Shown here piece after piece: positions 1-7,618 of a DNA stretch of 18,575 nt. The translations under genes were made by a program, and so were the position numbers. This DNA is from Tyzzerella sp963558545 (GTDB taxonomy: Bacteria; Bacillota; Clostridia; Lachnospirales; CAG-274). Under the pieces are notes generated by a model that saw nothing but the letters and a program-made list of their open reading frames with translations, did not search any database and was not told the origin of the DNA. The DNA lies in contig NZ_CAUWHO010000041.1 of assembly GCF_963558545.1 (NCBI RefSeq), positions 1 to 18,575 on the forward strand, in the 5' to 3' direction. The number at the start of each line of letters is the position of its first letter. The stretch's first letter is position 1.

Positions 1-54
1 TAAGAAATTTTATAAATGTATGTTATATTATAATAAAGAAATGGAGGATTTTGT

Positions 55-1452
55 ATGAATAAAAAAGCATTAGATATTTTAGCGATAAATTATATAAAAG
101 ATAAGTTATCTTTAAGTATTTTAAATAATATATATGAAATAGGAGAGTATTTTTATAAAGATAATTATGATGATATGTCTAATAGTATAAAAACTATAAG
201 AGAAAAGCTACCTAAGCATTTTTATAATATAAAAAATGTAATATCACAAGATTTTGATAAAAGGAAACCTTTTATAGATGATATAAAACAAGATATTGAA
301 AATATAGAAAATTTAAGTTTACCTTTTATAGCAACTTTAAAGTTTGCAGATTTATTAGTTTCTATAATATCAGATTATTATCAAATAAAAATTGCAAAAA
401 TAGATAATGATGTTAAGTTTGAACAACAAGCTGTTTTACAAGAAATATATAAACTTTTAGATAGTGAAGAAAAAAATAATACTTTGCAAGAAAACGGTGG
501 GTTATTATTATCAATAGTAAATTGTAGTATGACAAAAGATAACTATAAAGAATATTTAAACAGGAGCCTAAACATTTTGTTTGAAGAAGCAACAGAAAGA
601 ATGATAGATGCTACAATAGAAACATTAAAATTTAAGTTTGCACCTTTTGTTTATTTACAAGAAAGTGAAGATAAAGAAATTCTTTTAAATATATTTAATA
701 AAAAATATGACATTATGGAAGAAGAAGAACTGTTACAAACACTAGAAACACTTGATGGGATAGGGCAAAAATATAGTAGTAAAATAGGCGATATAGGTGC
801 TATATATGGTTGTTTTATGGATATATTAGCTATATATAATTTTGCAATAGATACAGACTATCTTTTTAAAGATGACTTTATATTAAAAGATATGTATTAT
901 TACACTTGTGAAATAATAGAAAATAAAGATTTTTCTATGTATGAAAATATAGAAAATAAAATAGAAAGTAAATATGAAGAAATTTTACAAAATATAGATA
1001 AAAATGAAAAAATAATTAAAAAACAAGTTTATAAAAAATCTTATGATGAATACACAGATGCTATAAAAGTATGTGTATCTTTAGACGATTATTCGGGCTT
1101 AAATTTTGAAAAAAATATATTATTTAAGTCTAAATGTAATAATACTAATATAGCAACACAAAAATTTGTAAATGAAAAAATAGAAGATTTTACAACATTT
1201 ATAAGCAATTTAAATATAGAAAATACAATATCAAAAAAATTAAAACAACAATTTTTCTTTTATATACCTTGCCCTTTAGGTATAAATTCTTTAAAAATAT
1301 ATTTTAAAAATGCTTTAGAAGGTTTAAAAGATGAAACAGGGCTTTTAGTTACTTATAAATTTTTAGCTTTAGCTAATCCACAATTATTTGATGAAAGCGT
1401 AGATTTACAAAATCACCATTGTTGTGATGAGCATTGTAACCATAACCATTAA
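55..1452 (+). CDS. Hypothetical protein with His/Cys-rich C-terminus
   Basis: I do not recognise this 465-residue protein. A GGAGG at 43-47 sits 7 bases before the ATG and supports the start. There is no signal peptide and no clear membrane segment. The sequence is acidic and Lys/Asn/Ile-rich and reads as a mostly helical soluble protein. The most distinctive part is the extreme C-terminus (about residues 454-465), where His and Cys alternate in a short cluster (HHCCDEHCNHNH). Clusters like this often bind zinc, nickel or other transition metals, so metal binding or metal handling is plausible, but that is inference. The exporter pair follows 14 bases downstream on the same strand, which suggests co-transcription without revealing a shared function. 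Confidence is high that the gene is real and low on function. Confidence 0.8.
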   Translation: MNKKALDILAINYIKDKLSLSILNNIYEIGEYFYKDNYDDMSNSIKTIREKLPKHFYNIKNVISQDFDKRKPFIDDIKQDIENIENLSLPFIATLKFADLLVSIISDYYQIKIAKIDNDVKFEQQAVLQEIYKLLDSEEKNNTLQENGGLLLSIVNCSMTKDNYKEYLNRSLNILFEEATERMIDATIETLKFKFAPFVYLQESEDKEILLNIFNKKYDIMEEEELLQTLETLDGIGQKYSSKIGDIGAIYGCFMDILAIYNFAIDTDYLFKDDFILKDMYYYTCEIIENKDFSMYENIENKIESKYEEILQNIDKNEKIIKKQVYKKSYDEYTDAIKVCVSLDDYSGLNFEKNILFKSKCNNTNIATQKFVNEKIEDFTTFISNLNIENTISKKLKQQFFFYIPCPLGINSLKIYFKNALEGLKDETGLLVTYKFLALANPQLFDESVDLQNHHCCDEHCNHNH

Positions 1453-1466
1453 AAAGAGGCAAAACT

Positions 1467-2231
1467 ATGAGTGATAATGAGATTTTAGATTTTGTAGCAG
1501 ATGTAGGGAGAGTTCTTTTAGAAAATGGAGCAGAAACTTACAGAGTGGAAGATACAATAGGAAGAATTTTAAAATCTTTAAATATAGAAAATAGTGAAAC
1601 ATTTGCTACAAGTACAGGATTATTTGTATGTATAGAAAATCATACAAAAGTAGAACGTATTAAAAAAAGAAGTATGAATTTAGAAAGAATATCTGAAATA
1701 AATGATTTATCTAGAAAATTTGTATCTAATGATATAACTTTAATAGAGGCTAGAGAAAAGCTAAATATAATAAAAAATAGTAATTTATATTCTATAAAGC
1801 TTATAACTTTATCAATAGGAGTTACTTGCTTTTTCTTTTCTCTATTATTTAAAGGAACTATATATGATGCTATAAGTGCCTTTATTGTAGGGTTTTTATT
1901 AAATATTTTTACTGTATTTTTAAGTAAAAAGGCTATATCAAATTTTTTACAAATATGTTTAAGTGGAGTATTTGTTGCTATAATTGCACTTGTAAACTTA
2001 AATATTGGAATAGGAAAAGATATAAACAATGTAATAATAAGTTCGGTTATGCCACTTGTACCAGGTGTTTGCTTTACCAATGCTATAAGGGATATATTTG
2101 AAGGGGATTATATATCTGGTGGTAGCAGGTTTTTTGAAGCTATAATGATAGCAATAAGTATATCAATAGGTGTAGGTGCAGTTTTACTTGCTTGGTTAAA
2201 TATTTTTGGCTCATTTATAATAGGAGGTTAA
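1467..2231 (+). CDS. yjjP: Threonine/serine exporter, ThrE N-terminal (YjjP/DUF1212) subunit
   Basis: 254 residues, matching the YjjP-like half of split ThrE exporters. Members of this family export threonine, serine or, for E. coli YjjPB, succinate across the cytoplasmic membrane; the substrate here cannot be told. The first ~105 residues are hydrophilic and contain the characteristic DUF1212 stretch (GRVLLENGAETYRVED, about 14-29). Around five hydrophobic segments follow at roughly 110-128, 132-152, 158-178, 186-205 and 222-250. The family motif VPGVCFTNAIRDI lies at 198-210. The end of the gene (ATA GGA GGT TAA) supplies the ribosome binding site for the next gene, 6 bases on, so the two subunits are probably translated together. 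Confidence 0.9.
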   Translation: MSDNEILDFVADVGRVLLENGAETYRVEDTIGRILKSLNIENSETFATSTGLFVCIENHTKVERIKKRSMNLERISEINDLSRKFVSNDITLIEAREKLNIIKNSNLYSIKLITLSIGVTCFFFSLLFKGTIYDAISAFIVGFLLNIFTVFLSKKAISNFLQICLSGVFVAIIALVNLNIGIGKDINNVIISSVMPLVPGVCFTNAIRDIFEGDYISGGSRFFEAIMIAISISIGVGAVLLAWLNIFGSFIIGG

Positions 2232-2237
2232 GCTAAT

Positions 2238-2693
2238 ATGAGTTTATTTTTAGAGGCTTTTTGGGCATTTTTGGCTACTGTTTCATTTTCCATTATGTTT
2301 AGTACACCTAAAAAGGAACTTTTATATTGTGGTATAGCTGGTGCTTTTGGTTGGTTTATATATGCTTTATGTACAAGAATAGGACTTTCTTCTGTATTTT
2401 CAAACTTTTGGGGAACTGTGTTTATTGCTTATTTTTCTAGGTTATTTGCAATAGTTAGGAAAAATCCTATATCAGTATTTTTAACATCTGGTATAATAAC
2501 GCTTGTTCCTGGTGCAGGTATATATAATACTATGCTTCATATTGTTATGTCAGATAATAAGATGGCTAGCCATTATGGTGTAGAAACTGTAAAAATAGCT
2601 TGTGCAATAGCATTTGGCATAATAGTTATATTGGCTTTGCCTCAATTTATGTTTACATTTAAAATAAAAGAAAAAAGCAATAATAACAGCTGA
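2238..2693 (+). CDS. yjjB: Threonine/serine exporter, ThrE C-terminal (YjjB/DUF3815) subunit
   Basis: 151 residues and almost entirely hydrophobic, with about four to five membrane segments (near 3-22, 28-46, 54-70, 78-96 and 116-140). It contains the VPGAGIYNTM stretch (about 90-99), which resembles the VPG motif of the partner protein and is typical of the DUF3815 half of ThrE. It starts 6 bases after the YjjP-like gene, with the GGAGG embedded in the end of that gene. The two halves should form one inner-membrane exporter. The gene ends with TGA, one of the few TGA stops in the window, which shows that TGA works as a normal stop here. Confidence 0.9.
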   Translation: MSLFLEAFWAFLATVSFSIMFSTPKKELLYCGIAGAFGWFIYALCTRIGLSSVFSNFWGTVFIAYFSRLFAIVRKNPISVFLTSGIITLVPGAGIYNTMLHIVMSDNKMASHYGVETVKIACAIAFGIIVILALPQFMFTFKIKEKSNNNS

Positions 2694-2739
2694 TATTTTT
2701 TAATATAATTAATTTATATATATTTAAAGGAGAATTTTT

Positions 2740-3306
2740 ATGTCAAAACAGATTTGGAAACCAGGAACTATTCTTTACCCAGTACCAGTAGTAATGGTGT
2801 CTTGTGGAGATTATGAAAAAGGAGAAAAAAATATAATAACTATTGCTTGGACTGGTACTATTAATACAGACCCTGCTATGACTTATATATCAATTAGACC
2901 AAGTAGGTATTCATATAATATTATTAAAAATACAGGCGAATTTGTAATAAATCTTACAACTAAAAATTTAGCATTTGCAACTGATTATTGTGGAGTAAAA
3001 TGTGGTAAAGATATAGATAAATTTAAAGAAATGAAATTAACAGCTAAAAAAGCCCATAATTTAAATTGTCCTATTATAGAAGAAAGTCCAATAAATATTG
3101 AATGCAGAGTAAAAGATATTGTTGAGCTAGGTACACACCATATGTTTGTAGCTAATGTAGTATCTACTATGGCAGATGAAAAATATATAGATGAAACAGG
3201 TAGATTTCATTTTGATAAAAGTGAACCTATATGTTATTCTCACGGTCAATATTATGCTTTAGGAGATAGAATAGGAAAATTTGGTTATTCTGTTAAGAAA
3301 AAATAA
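2740..3306 (+). CDS. Flavin reductase-like FMN-binding split-barrel protein
   Basis: 188 residues with the layout of the flavin reductase-like / FMN-binding split-barrel family: a Pro-rich N-terminal strand region (PVPVVMVSCGD), the core NIITIAWTGTINTDPAMTYISIRP-type segment (about 31-54, shown in part), and a C-terminal tail ending in a YALGDRIGKFGYS stretch. Members bind FMN and act as flavoprotein oxidoreductases in the cytoplasm; many anaerobe copies have no assigned substrate. AAGGAG lies just upstream of the ATG. A 46-base AT-rich gap separates it from the exporter, so it may have its own promoter. A strong hairpin begins right at its stop codon and probably ends the transcript. The family call is firm; substrate and partner are unknown. 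Confidence 0.85.
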   Translation: MSKQIWKPGTILYPVPVVMVSCGDYEKGEKNIITIAWTGTINTDPAMTYISIRPSRYSYNIIKNTGEFVINLTTKNLAFATDYCGVKCGKDIDKFKEMKLTAKKAHNLNCPIIEESPINIECRVKDIVELGTHHMFVANVVSTMADEKYIDETGRFHFDKSEPICYSHGQYYALGDRIGKFGYSVKKK

Positions 3307-3335
3307 GATGAGTATACAAAAGTATACTCATCTTA
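3304..3335 (+). terminator. Hairpin at the end of the flavin reductase gene
   Basis: A perfect inverted repeat with 14-base arms (3304-3317 and 3322-3335, stem core AAGATGAGTATAC) around an AAAA loop. It overlaps the TAA stop of the flavin reductase gene. There is no clear run of T immediately after the stem, so it is either a weak intrinsic terminator or an mRNA 3'-end stabiliser. The downstream 100 bases are AT-rich with no gene visible. Confidence 0.6.
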
Positions 3336-3432
3336 AATTATAAAGTTAGTTTTAAAAAATTATAGGTACTTTAAGATATATATTTATAAGATAAATAATT
3401 ATTAATATTGTAAATTATTTTTAAAAGTTTAA

Positions 3433-4217
3433 GGATATTATTACGCATATATTATAAATAAAAATTTAAAAAAGTTATATAAAAATCAAGAAGTTTTAAA
3501 CTGAATAAATCTTAATGTGTTTAAAAATGAATTATTATGTATAATGGATTATTATTATGATGTATCTATTATATTTGATAAAAGAGTAAAAAATTTTGGT
3601 AATGTAATAGAATTTGTAAATAAAGACTATGATATAAAAGATAGTACAATATTTTACTTATACGAAGATGTCAACTATAATACACCTTTTATTAAGGTGT
3701 CTTATTATAACCGTTTAAGAAAACAACTTAATTTAAATGAAAAAGAAGTAATAGATAATGAGTTTATTATACATTATGATTGGTTTTTAACAGATGATGT
3801 AAAGAATACACTTAACTAAAATAACACTATATCTATTGGAAATAACACTTTATATGTAAGTAGCGAGAATATATTTAATGAAAATATGGAGCAATATAGA
3901 TTTATAGGTAAAAATGGCTATGTTAATATTATACCAGATTATGTAGCAGAAATTTTAACAACTAATAAATTAAGGCTAGCTATAAGTATAAATGGTGGTG
4001 GTAAAGAATAATTAAAGAAGAGTTAAATAAATTTATTATAAAAGAATGGAAACCACCTTTTGAATAAGAAATTAAAGCAAATGATAAAATAATAATTTAT
4101 ATATATGTAAAGTCTTGGAGTATAAATAATTCATTAATAAGTTTTTTTAGATTTCTATATTATGTTTATATATTTTATTATATTTATTATTTTTTCTTTA
4201 ACATTTATAGCTTTTGA
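3433..4217 (+). pseudogene. Degenerate coding remnant of unknown family
   Basis: A single reading path can be followed through this stretch only by crossing several lesions. The longest open part is 3517-3819 (GTG start, no ribosome binding site). Upstream in the same frame, coding-like sequence runs from about 3433 to an in-frame TGA at 3502-3504. Downstream, the same frame continues after a TAA at 3817-3819 with SIGNNTLYVSSENIF... and stops at 4009-4011. A shift of frame near 4008 gives IIKEELNKFIIKEWKPPFE, ended by TAA at 4065-4067, followed by a hydrophobic Phe/Tyr-rich stretch to TGA at 4215-4217 that could be a membrane segment. I do not recognise the family; a fragment of a larger membrane protein is one possibility. 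The alternative is that only the 100-codon open frame is real, but the missing start signals argue against that. Confidence 0.45.
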
Positions 4218-4300
4218 GCAACTATTATCTTCTTTAAATTCTAAAAAATCTTATTAATTTTAACTTTTAAAATTTCTAAAACTATTATATAGGGAAGAGT

Positions 4301-4326
4301 AGACCACCCATTAAAATGGGTGGTCT
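4301..4326. terminator. GC-rich hairpin downstream of the DUF6194-like remnant
   Basis: Perfect 10-base arms (AGACCACCCA at 4301-4310 and TGGGTGGTCT at 4317-4326) around a 6-base TTAAAA loop. It is far more GC-rich than its surroundings. It lies about 50 bases beyond the stop of the minus-strand pseudogene and so could have terminated that unit. Neither side has a good T run, so another origin, such as the folded end of a lost mobile element, cannot be excluded. Nothing else is visible between 4218 and 4377. Confidence 0.4.
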
Positions 4327-4377
4327 TGTCTATATACATAATAGTCAATTTTATTATAATAAAAAGACCAATATTAT

Positions 4378-4830
4378 TAATTATTTTTTTGGTTTTTATT
4401 GAATTTTTCTTTTGCAAATTCATAAGATTCGTTTATAAGGGATTTAAACTCTTTAAAGGTTCTTTCTGATGGATTTAATACACACACTCACCCCATCCAA
4501 GCGTAAACAGGGTGAGGCATAATTGTATCTAAAGAAGAAAAATCAAAATTCATATCTATAACCCCACCAGCAGTAGGGCGTTGTGGGATATACTTAAAAC
4601 GGTTTATAAAAGTTTTTTCCTTATCCCTACATTTATACTATATATATTATCACGATTTAGCATAGAACTTTTATCATTATTACCATCTTTTTCTTTGATT
4701 GTAAGAACGTACACTCCTCGTTTCAAAGCCCCATTAGATTGTAAAAGATTCCACGTTCACCCCAACTATCAACTAAAACAACATCTTTATAAGTTGATAG
4801 ACAGTATGAAATTATTTCATCTGGATTCAT
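4378..4830 (-). pseudogene. DUF6194-like protein, broken by two frameshifts and a nonsense codon
   Basis: Reading the minus strand from the ATG at 4828-4830 gives MNPDEIISYCLSTYKDVVLV and then WGERGIFY, which I associate with the DUF6194 family (function unknown, roughly 150 residues). Frame is lost near 4735-4740 (one base missing), after which NGALKRGVYVLTIKEKDG continues in another frame. It is lost again near 4612-4620, after which INRFKYIPQRPTAGG and DTIMPHPVYAWMG follow. There is an in-frame TGA at 4488-4490 where the context suggests Trp. The C-terminal part (VCVLNPSERTFKEFKSLINE) then runs to TAA at 4378. The start overlaps the stop of the 100-aa gene (ATGA), so the two were translationally coupled. 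Both indels look like single-base losses, one beside a run of A, so sequence error is possible, but three lesions in 450 bases fit real decay better. Confidence 0.75.
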
Positions 4831-5129
4831 TGTCTTTGCTCCAAGTAATACATTAAAGTACTATCATCTTTTATTACTGAACAGTATTGCTTAAATTCTG
4901 TAAATTGAGGAAGTTTTTCTAATGCTAAATGGGCTTTGTGCATAGATTCCCACCAAATCATTTCAACCCACTTATTTTGTGTCATATCTTTTGTAAGAGA
5001 GCGTTTAACAAAACCATTGATATTTCTTTTCAAAACAGTATTAAGTTTTTGAAATAAATGTATAAATTGTTCATCACTAACATCTTCTCTTATTTCAAAA
5101 ATAACCAATTCAAGTATATTTTTATCCAT
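4827..5129 (-). CDS. Small conserved-type protein, possible ABM-like dimeric alpha/beta barrel
   Basis: 100 residues with ATG at 5129 and an AAAGGAG ribosome binding site just upstream. The pattern of an N-terminal strand (ELVIFEIRE), a helix with a Leu/Phe-rich face, a strand ending in EMIWWES, a helix of the HKAHLALEKLPQF type and a last strand resembles the ferredoxin-like fold of antibiotic-biosynthesis-monooxygenase/EthD-type proteins. This is a fold-level guess. The stop overlaps the ATG of the DUF6194-like pseudogene, and the gene is transcribed divergently from a YafY/WYL regulator 107 bases away, so it was probably that regulator's target. It looks intact, unlike both neighbours. Confidence 0.65.
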   Translation of the reverse strand: MDKNILELVIFEIREDVSDEQFIHLFQKLNTVLKRNINGFVKRSLTKDMTQNKWVEMIWWESMHKAHLALEKLPQFTEFKQYCSVIKDDSTLMYYLEQRQ

Positions 5130-5173
5130 ATCTTATTCTCCTTTGTTTGTAAAATTTTGGTTGTATTTAATTC

Positions 5174-5202
5174 TATAATATATTATCATATAATAGTGAC
5201 AA
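5174..5202 (-). promoter_or_regulatory. Possible promoter for the minus-strand 100-aa gene
   Basis: On the minus strand TTGTCA (5197-5202) is followed after 16 bases by TATTAT (about 5175-5180), a reasonable sigma-A-type -35/-10 pair with slightly short spacing. The -35 box falls inside the palindrome at 5191-5217, so a protein bound there would block it. The region is so AT-rich that other -10 boxes, such as TATAAT at 5189-5194 on the plus strand for the regulator, are equally possible. Confidence 0.35.
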
Positions 5203-5217
5203 ATACTGTCATTATTA
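5191..5217. promoter_or_regulatory. Imperfect palindrome, candidate operator of the YafY/WYL regulator
   Basis: Two 11-base arms (TAATAGTGACA at 5191-5201 and TGTCATTATTA at 5207-5217) flank a 5-base AATAC centre, with one mismatch at 5196/5212. The inner TGACA/TGTCA half-sites are perfect. It sits between the divergent minus-strand gene and the WYL regulator, immediately before the regulator's ribosome binding site and over the proposed minus-strand -35. This is the expected position for an autoregulated YafY-type operator. Binding is inferred, not shown. Confidence 0.5.
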
Positions 5218-5235
5218 AGAGAGGATGTGATAAAA

Positions 5236-6182
5236 TTGTCTAAAGCGGAGCGTCTTATAGAAATGATGATAACAATAAACGCAAAAAGACATTTTACTGT
5301 TGGTGAATTAGCTAATGAATTTTCTGTGTCAAAAAGAACTATTTTGAGAGATTTACAAGTATTGGAGCAGATTGGGTTTCCACTTTATTCTGAAGTTGGT
5401 GCTGCAGGTGGATATCATTTATTAAAAGAGCGAGTTTTACCTCCTATTTCTTTTTCAGAAAATGAAGTAAAAGCGATATTTTTTTCTTGCCAAGCTCTTA
5501 AATTTTATAAAGATTTACCTTTTGAACAGGAAATGATTTCTGTATTAAAAAAATTTCTTAATTGTTTACCATTAGATGTGCAAAATAGCATATCAAAAAT
5601 ACAAAGCAAAGTTGTATTCTGGACACCCAACAGACATTGCACATCACCTTTATTAAAAAAATATTTCATATTATTGATAACAATCTTTCTATTAAAATAA
5701 AATATTCATCTGAAAATTCTGTAGGTATCTGTACAATAATTCCAATAGGACTATATTCTATGACAGGGCTTTGGTATTGCCCTTCCTATTGTATGAGGAC
5801 AAATGAAATTAGAGAGTTTCGTGTAGACCGTATTGTTGAAATTATAGAGGAAAAATCTTATACTATTAATGAGTACAAAATTCCTAGCTCTATACAAAAA
5901 TATCTTGAAAGTTTGGAAAATGGAACGGATTATCACCTAAAAATTTCATTAACAGAAAAGGGTGTAAAAAGATGTGAAACTGAGTTTTTATTAGCACAAG
6001 GCTTAAAAGTATTTCCTAATAGACAAGGAATAATTGATATGAAAATAAGAAAGTCAACATTAGAATGGGTTGCAAATTATTTCCTTTCTTTTGGTAACAA
6101 TGCAACTATAATTGAACCTTTAGAACTAAAAGAATTGATAAGAAGCAAGATAATTGAGTTACATAATCAATATTTTGAATGA
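5236..6182 (+). pseudogene. YafY-family HTH/WYL transcriptional regulator, frameshifted
   Basis: The first part begins SKAERLIEMM and has a DeoR-type winged helix-turn-helix (FTVGELANEFSVSKRTILRD, about residues 19-38), as in YafY-type regulators. The TTG at 5236 is preferred over GTG at 5227 because family members start at M-SKAERL and GAGAGG at 5219-5224 is too close to the GTG. Near 5640-5655 the frame is lost (one base too few). The second part continues from FIKKIFHIIDNN into a WYL domain with GLWYCPSYCMRTNEIREFRV and a C-terminal WCX-like region to TGA at 6180. WYL domains sense ligands such as nucleotides or nucleic acid. As read, the DNA-binding half ends in a short foreign tail at 5700, so the product would lack its sensor domain. 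Programmed frameshifting or a sequence error are alternatives. Confidence 0.75.
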
Positions 6183-6356
6183 TATTAATTTTATTAAAGG
6201 TTAAATGTAAAATTTAGTTTTATAAATTATTATGAAGATAATTAAAGAAAAAATGTATATTTACGATAAATATAGTATATAAGTGTTTTAGAAATAAAAT
6301 AAGGATATACCATTAGCAATAGTAATTATATTAATATTAGAAGGAGATTTTGTATA

Positions 6357-7604
6357 ATGGGAAACATTTTATTGAGTATATGTATACCAACATATAATAG
6401 AGCAGATACAGTTTATAAAAGTGTAAAAAAATATTTAGAATTTATTCCAGAAAATGTTGAAGTGGTAGTATCTGATAACGGTAGTCAAGATAATACAGTA
6501 GAATTATTAAAAAGTATAAATGATAAAAGATTTAAATTATATAAAAATAGAGAAAATAAAGGCTTTTCTTATAATTTAACAAAGGTTATTAGAGTTGCTA
6601 AAGGTGATTTTGCTTTGATAATGAGCGATGAGGATACAATTGATGATAGTATGTTAGAAGAAGTTTTAATTACACTATCAGATAAATACGTAAAAGATAA
6701 TATTTCAGCGGTAGTATTTAATAGTTTTATTGAAAATAATGAAAATTTTACTAAAGAAGATGAGTTTATGAATTTAATTTATGGAAGAGTATCATATATG
6801 TCAGGTATTTTGTATAATAAATTGAAAATGGATAGTTATGATTTTGAAGTATTAGATACACTTTATCCACATATATTTATTCTTTTAAAATTATGTACTA
6901 AAGGTACCATAGTTTATTCTAAATTAAAACTTGTTATTCAAGGTGAGGAAGATAAGTTTAGTAATTTATTAATATTAAATTATATTCATCCTAAAAATCG
7001 GTTATTACAATTAAATCAGGATTATGGTATAATATTAAAAATTGAAAATATTGAAGCTAGAATAAAAGTATTTCAGATATTTAAAATTAAATTTTTACAA
7101 GCTACCTTTATTTATGACTTAATATGTAGAAAAGATAATAGAAATGAAAAAGTTAATGTAAATTATTATATACAAGAGTTTAAATTATTTTTTAATAAAT
7201 ATCTATATAATTATTTTAATAATAGTGAAGAATTTTTAGATTATACAGTTAATCATATAAACTTAGTGTTAGATTATAGAGATAAATACGATAAATTATC
7301 ATATATTAAAAATATTATCTTATTTGTAAATAAAGAGCATAGCGTAGATTTAATTTATGGCCTAATGGAATATAACTTTAAATTAGACTATTTGTGTGTA
7401 TATGATAATTATGAGAGAGTATTTAAAATTATTGAAAATTTCAAACAAAATATTAATGTTATTAGTGTAGAAGATATAGATAAAATAGATGATTTTGTAG
7501 TAGTATTATCTTCAAATGATATTAATTATAAAAAAAATAAAAAATTATTTGAAAGTTTAAATAAAGATATAATTATATATGAAGATTTAAATATTAGGTT
7601 CTAG
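6357..7604 (+). CDS. GT2-family glycosyltransferase
   Basis: 415 residues, with AAGGAG 10 bases before the ATG. Residues 7-95 form a GT-A nucleotide-sugar-binding fold: SICIPTYNRADTV (8-20), SDNGSQDNT (39-47) and the acidic SDED motif (90-93) in the place of the usual DXD metal-binding site. The middle is a helical, Tyr/Phe-rich region with no clear membrane span. The last ~90 residues (DLIYGLMEYNFKLDYLCVYD... to the end) look like a small separate alpha/beta domain that I do not recognise. It heads the CDP-sugar operon, 14 bases before rfbH, so it probably transfers the sugar made there, or a neighbouring residue, onto a cell-surface glycan from the cytoplasmic side. Donor and acceptor are unknown. 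Confidence 0.85.
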   Translation: MGNILLSICIPTYNRADTVYKSVKKYLEFIPENVEVVVSDNGSQDNTVELLKSINDKRFKLYKNRENKGFSYNLTKVIRVAKGDFALIMSDEDTIDDSMLEEVLITLSDKYVKDNISAVVFNSFIENNENFTKEDEFMNLIYGRVSYMSGILYNKLKMDSYDFEVLDTLYPHIFILLKLCTKGTIVYSKLKLVIQGEEDKFSNLLILNYIHPKNRLLQLNQDYGIILKIENIEARIKVFQIFKIKFLQATFIYDLICRKDNRNEKVNVNYYIQEFKLFFNKYLYNYFNNSEEFLDYTVNHINLVLDYRDKYDKLSYIKNIILFVNKEHSVDLIYGLMEYNFKLDYLCVYDNYERVFKIIENFKQNINVISVEDIDKIDDFVVVLSSNDINYKKNKKLFESLNKDIIIYEDLNIRF

Positions 7605-7618
7605 AAAGAAGGAAAGTA

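Noticed and set aside
1..54. TATAAT at 29-34 as the promoter of the first gene
   Set aside because: It would place the transcript start almost on the ribosome binding site, no good -35 is seen, and such boxes are common by chance here.
4241..4423. 60-codon minus-strand open frame
   Set aside because: It overlaps the end of the DUF6194-like remnant in another frame and runs through the hairpin; no ribosome binding site or familiar protein.
4581..4856. 91-codon plus-strand open frame
   Set aside because: Antisense to the DUF6194-like remnant, whose minus-strand fragments match a known protein family.
5058..5243. 61-codon plus-strand open frame across the divergent promoter
   Set aside because: Antisense to the 100-aa gene and covers the promoter and palindrome; the composition is simply AT-rich.
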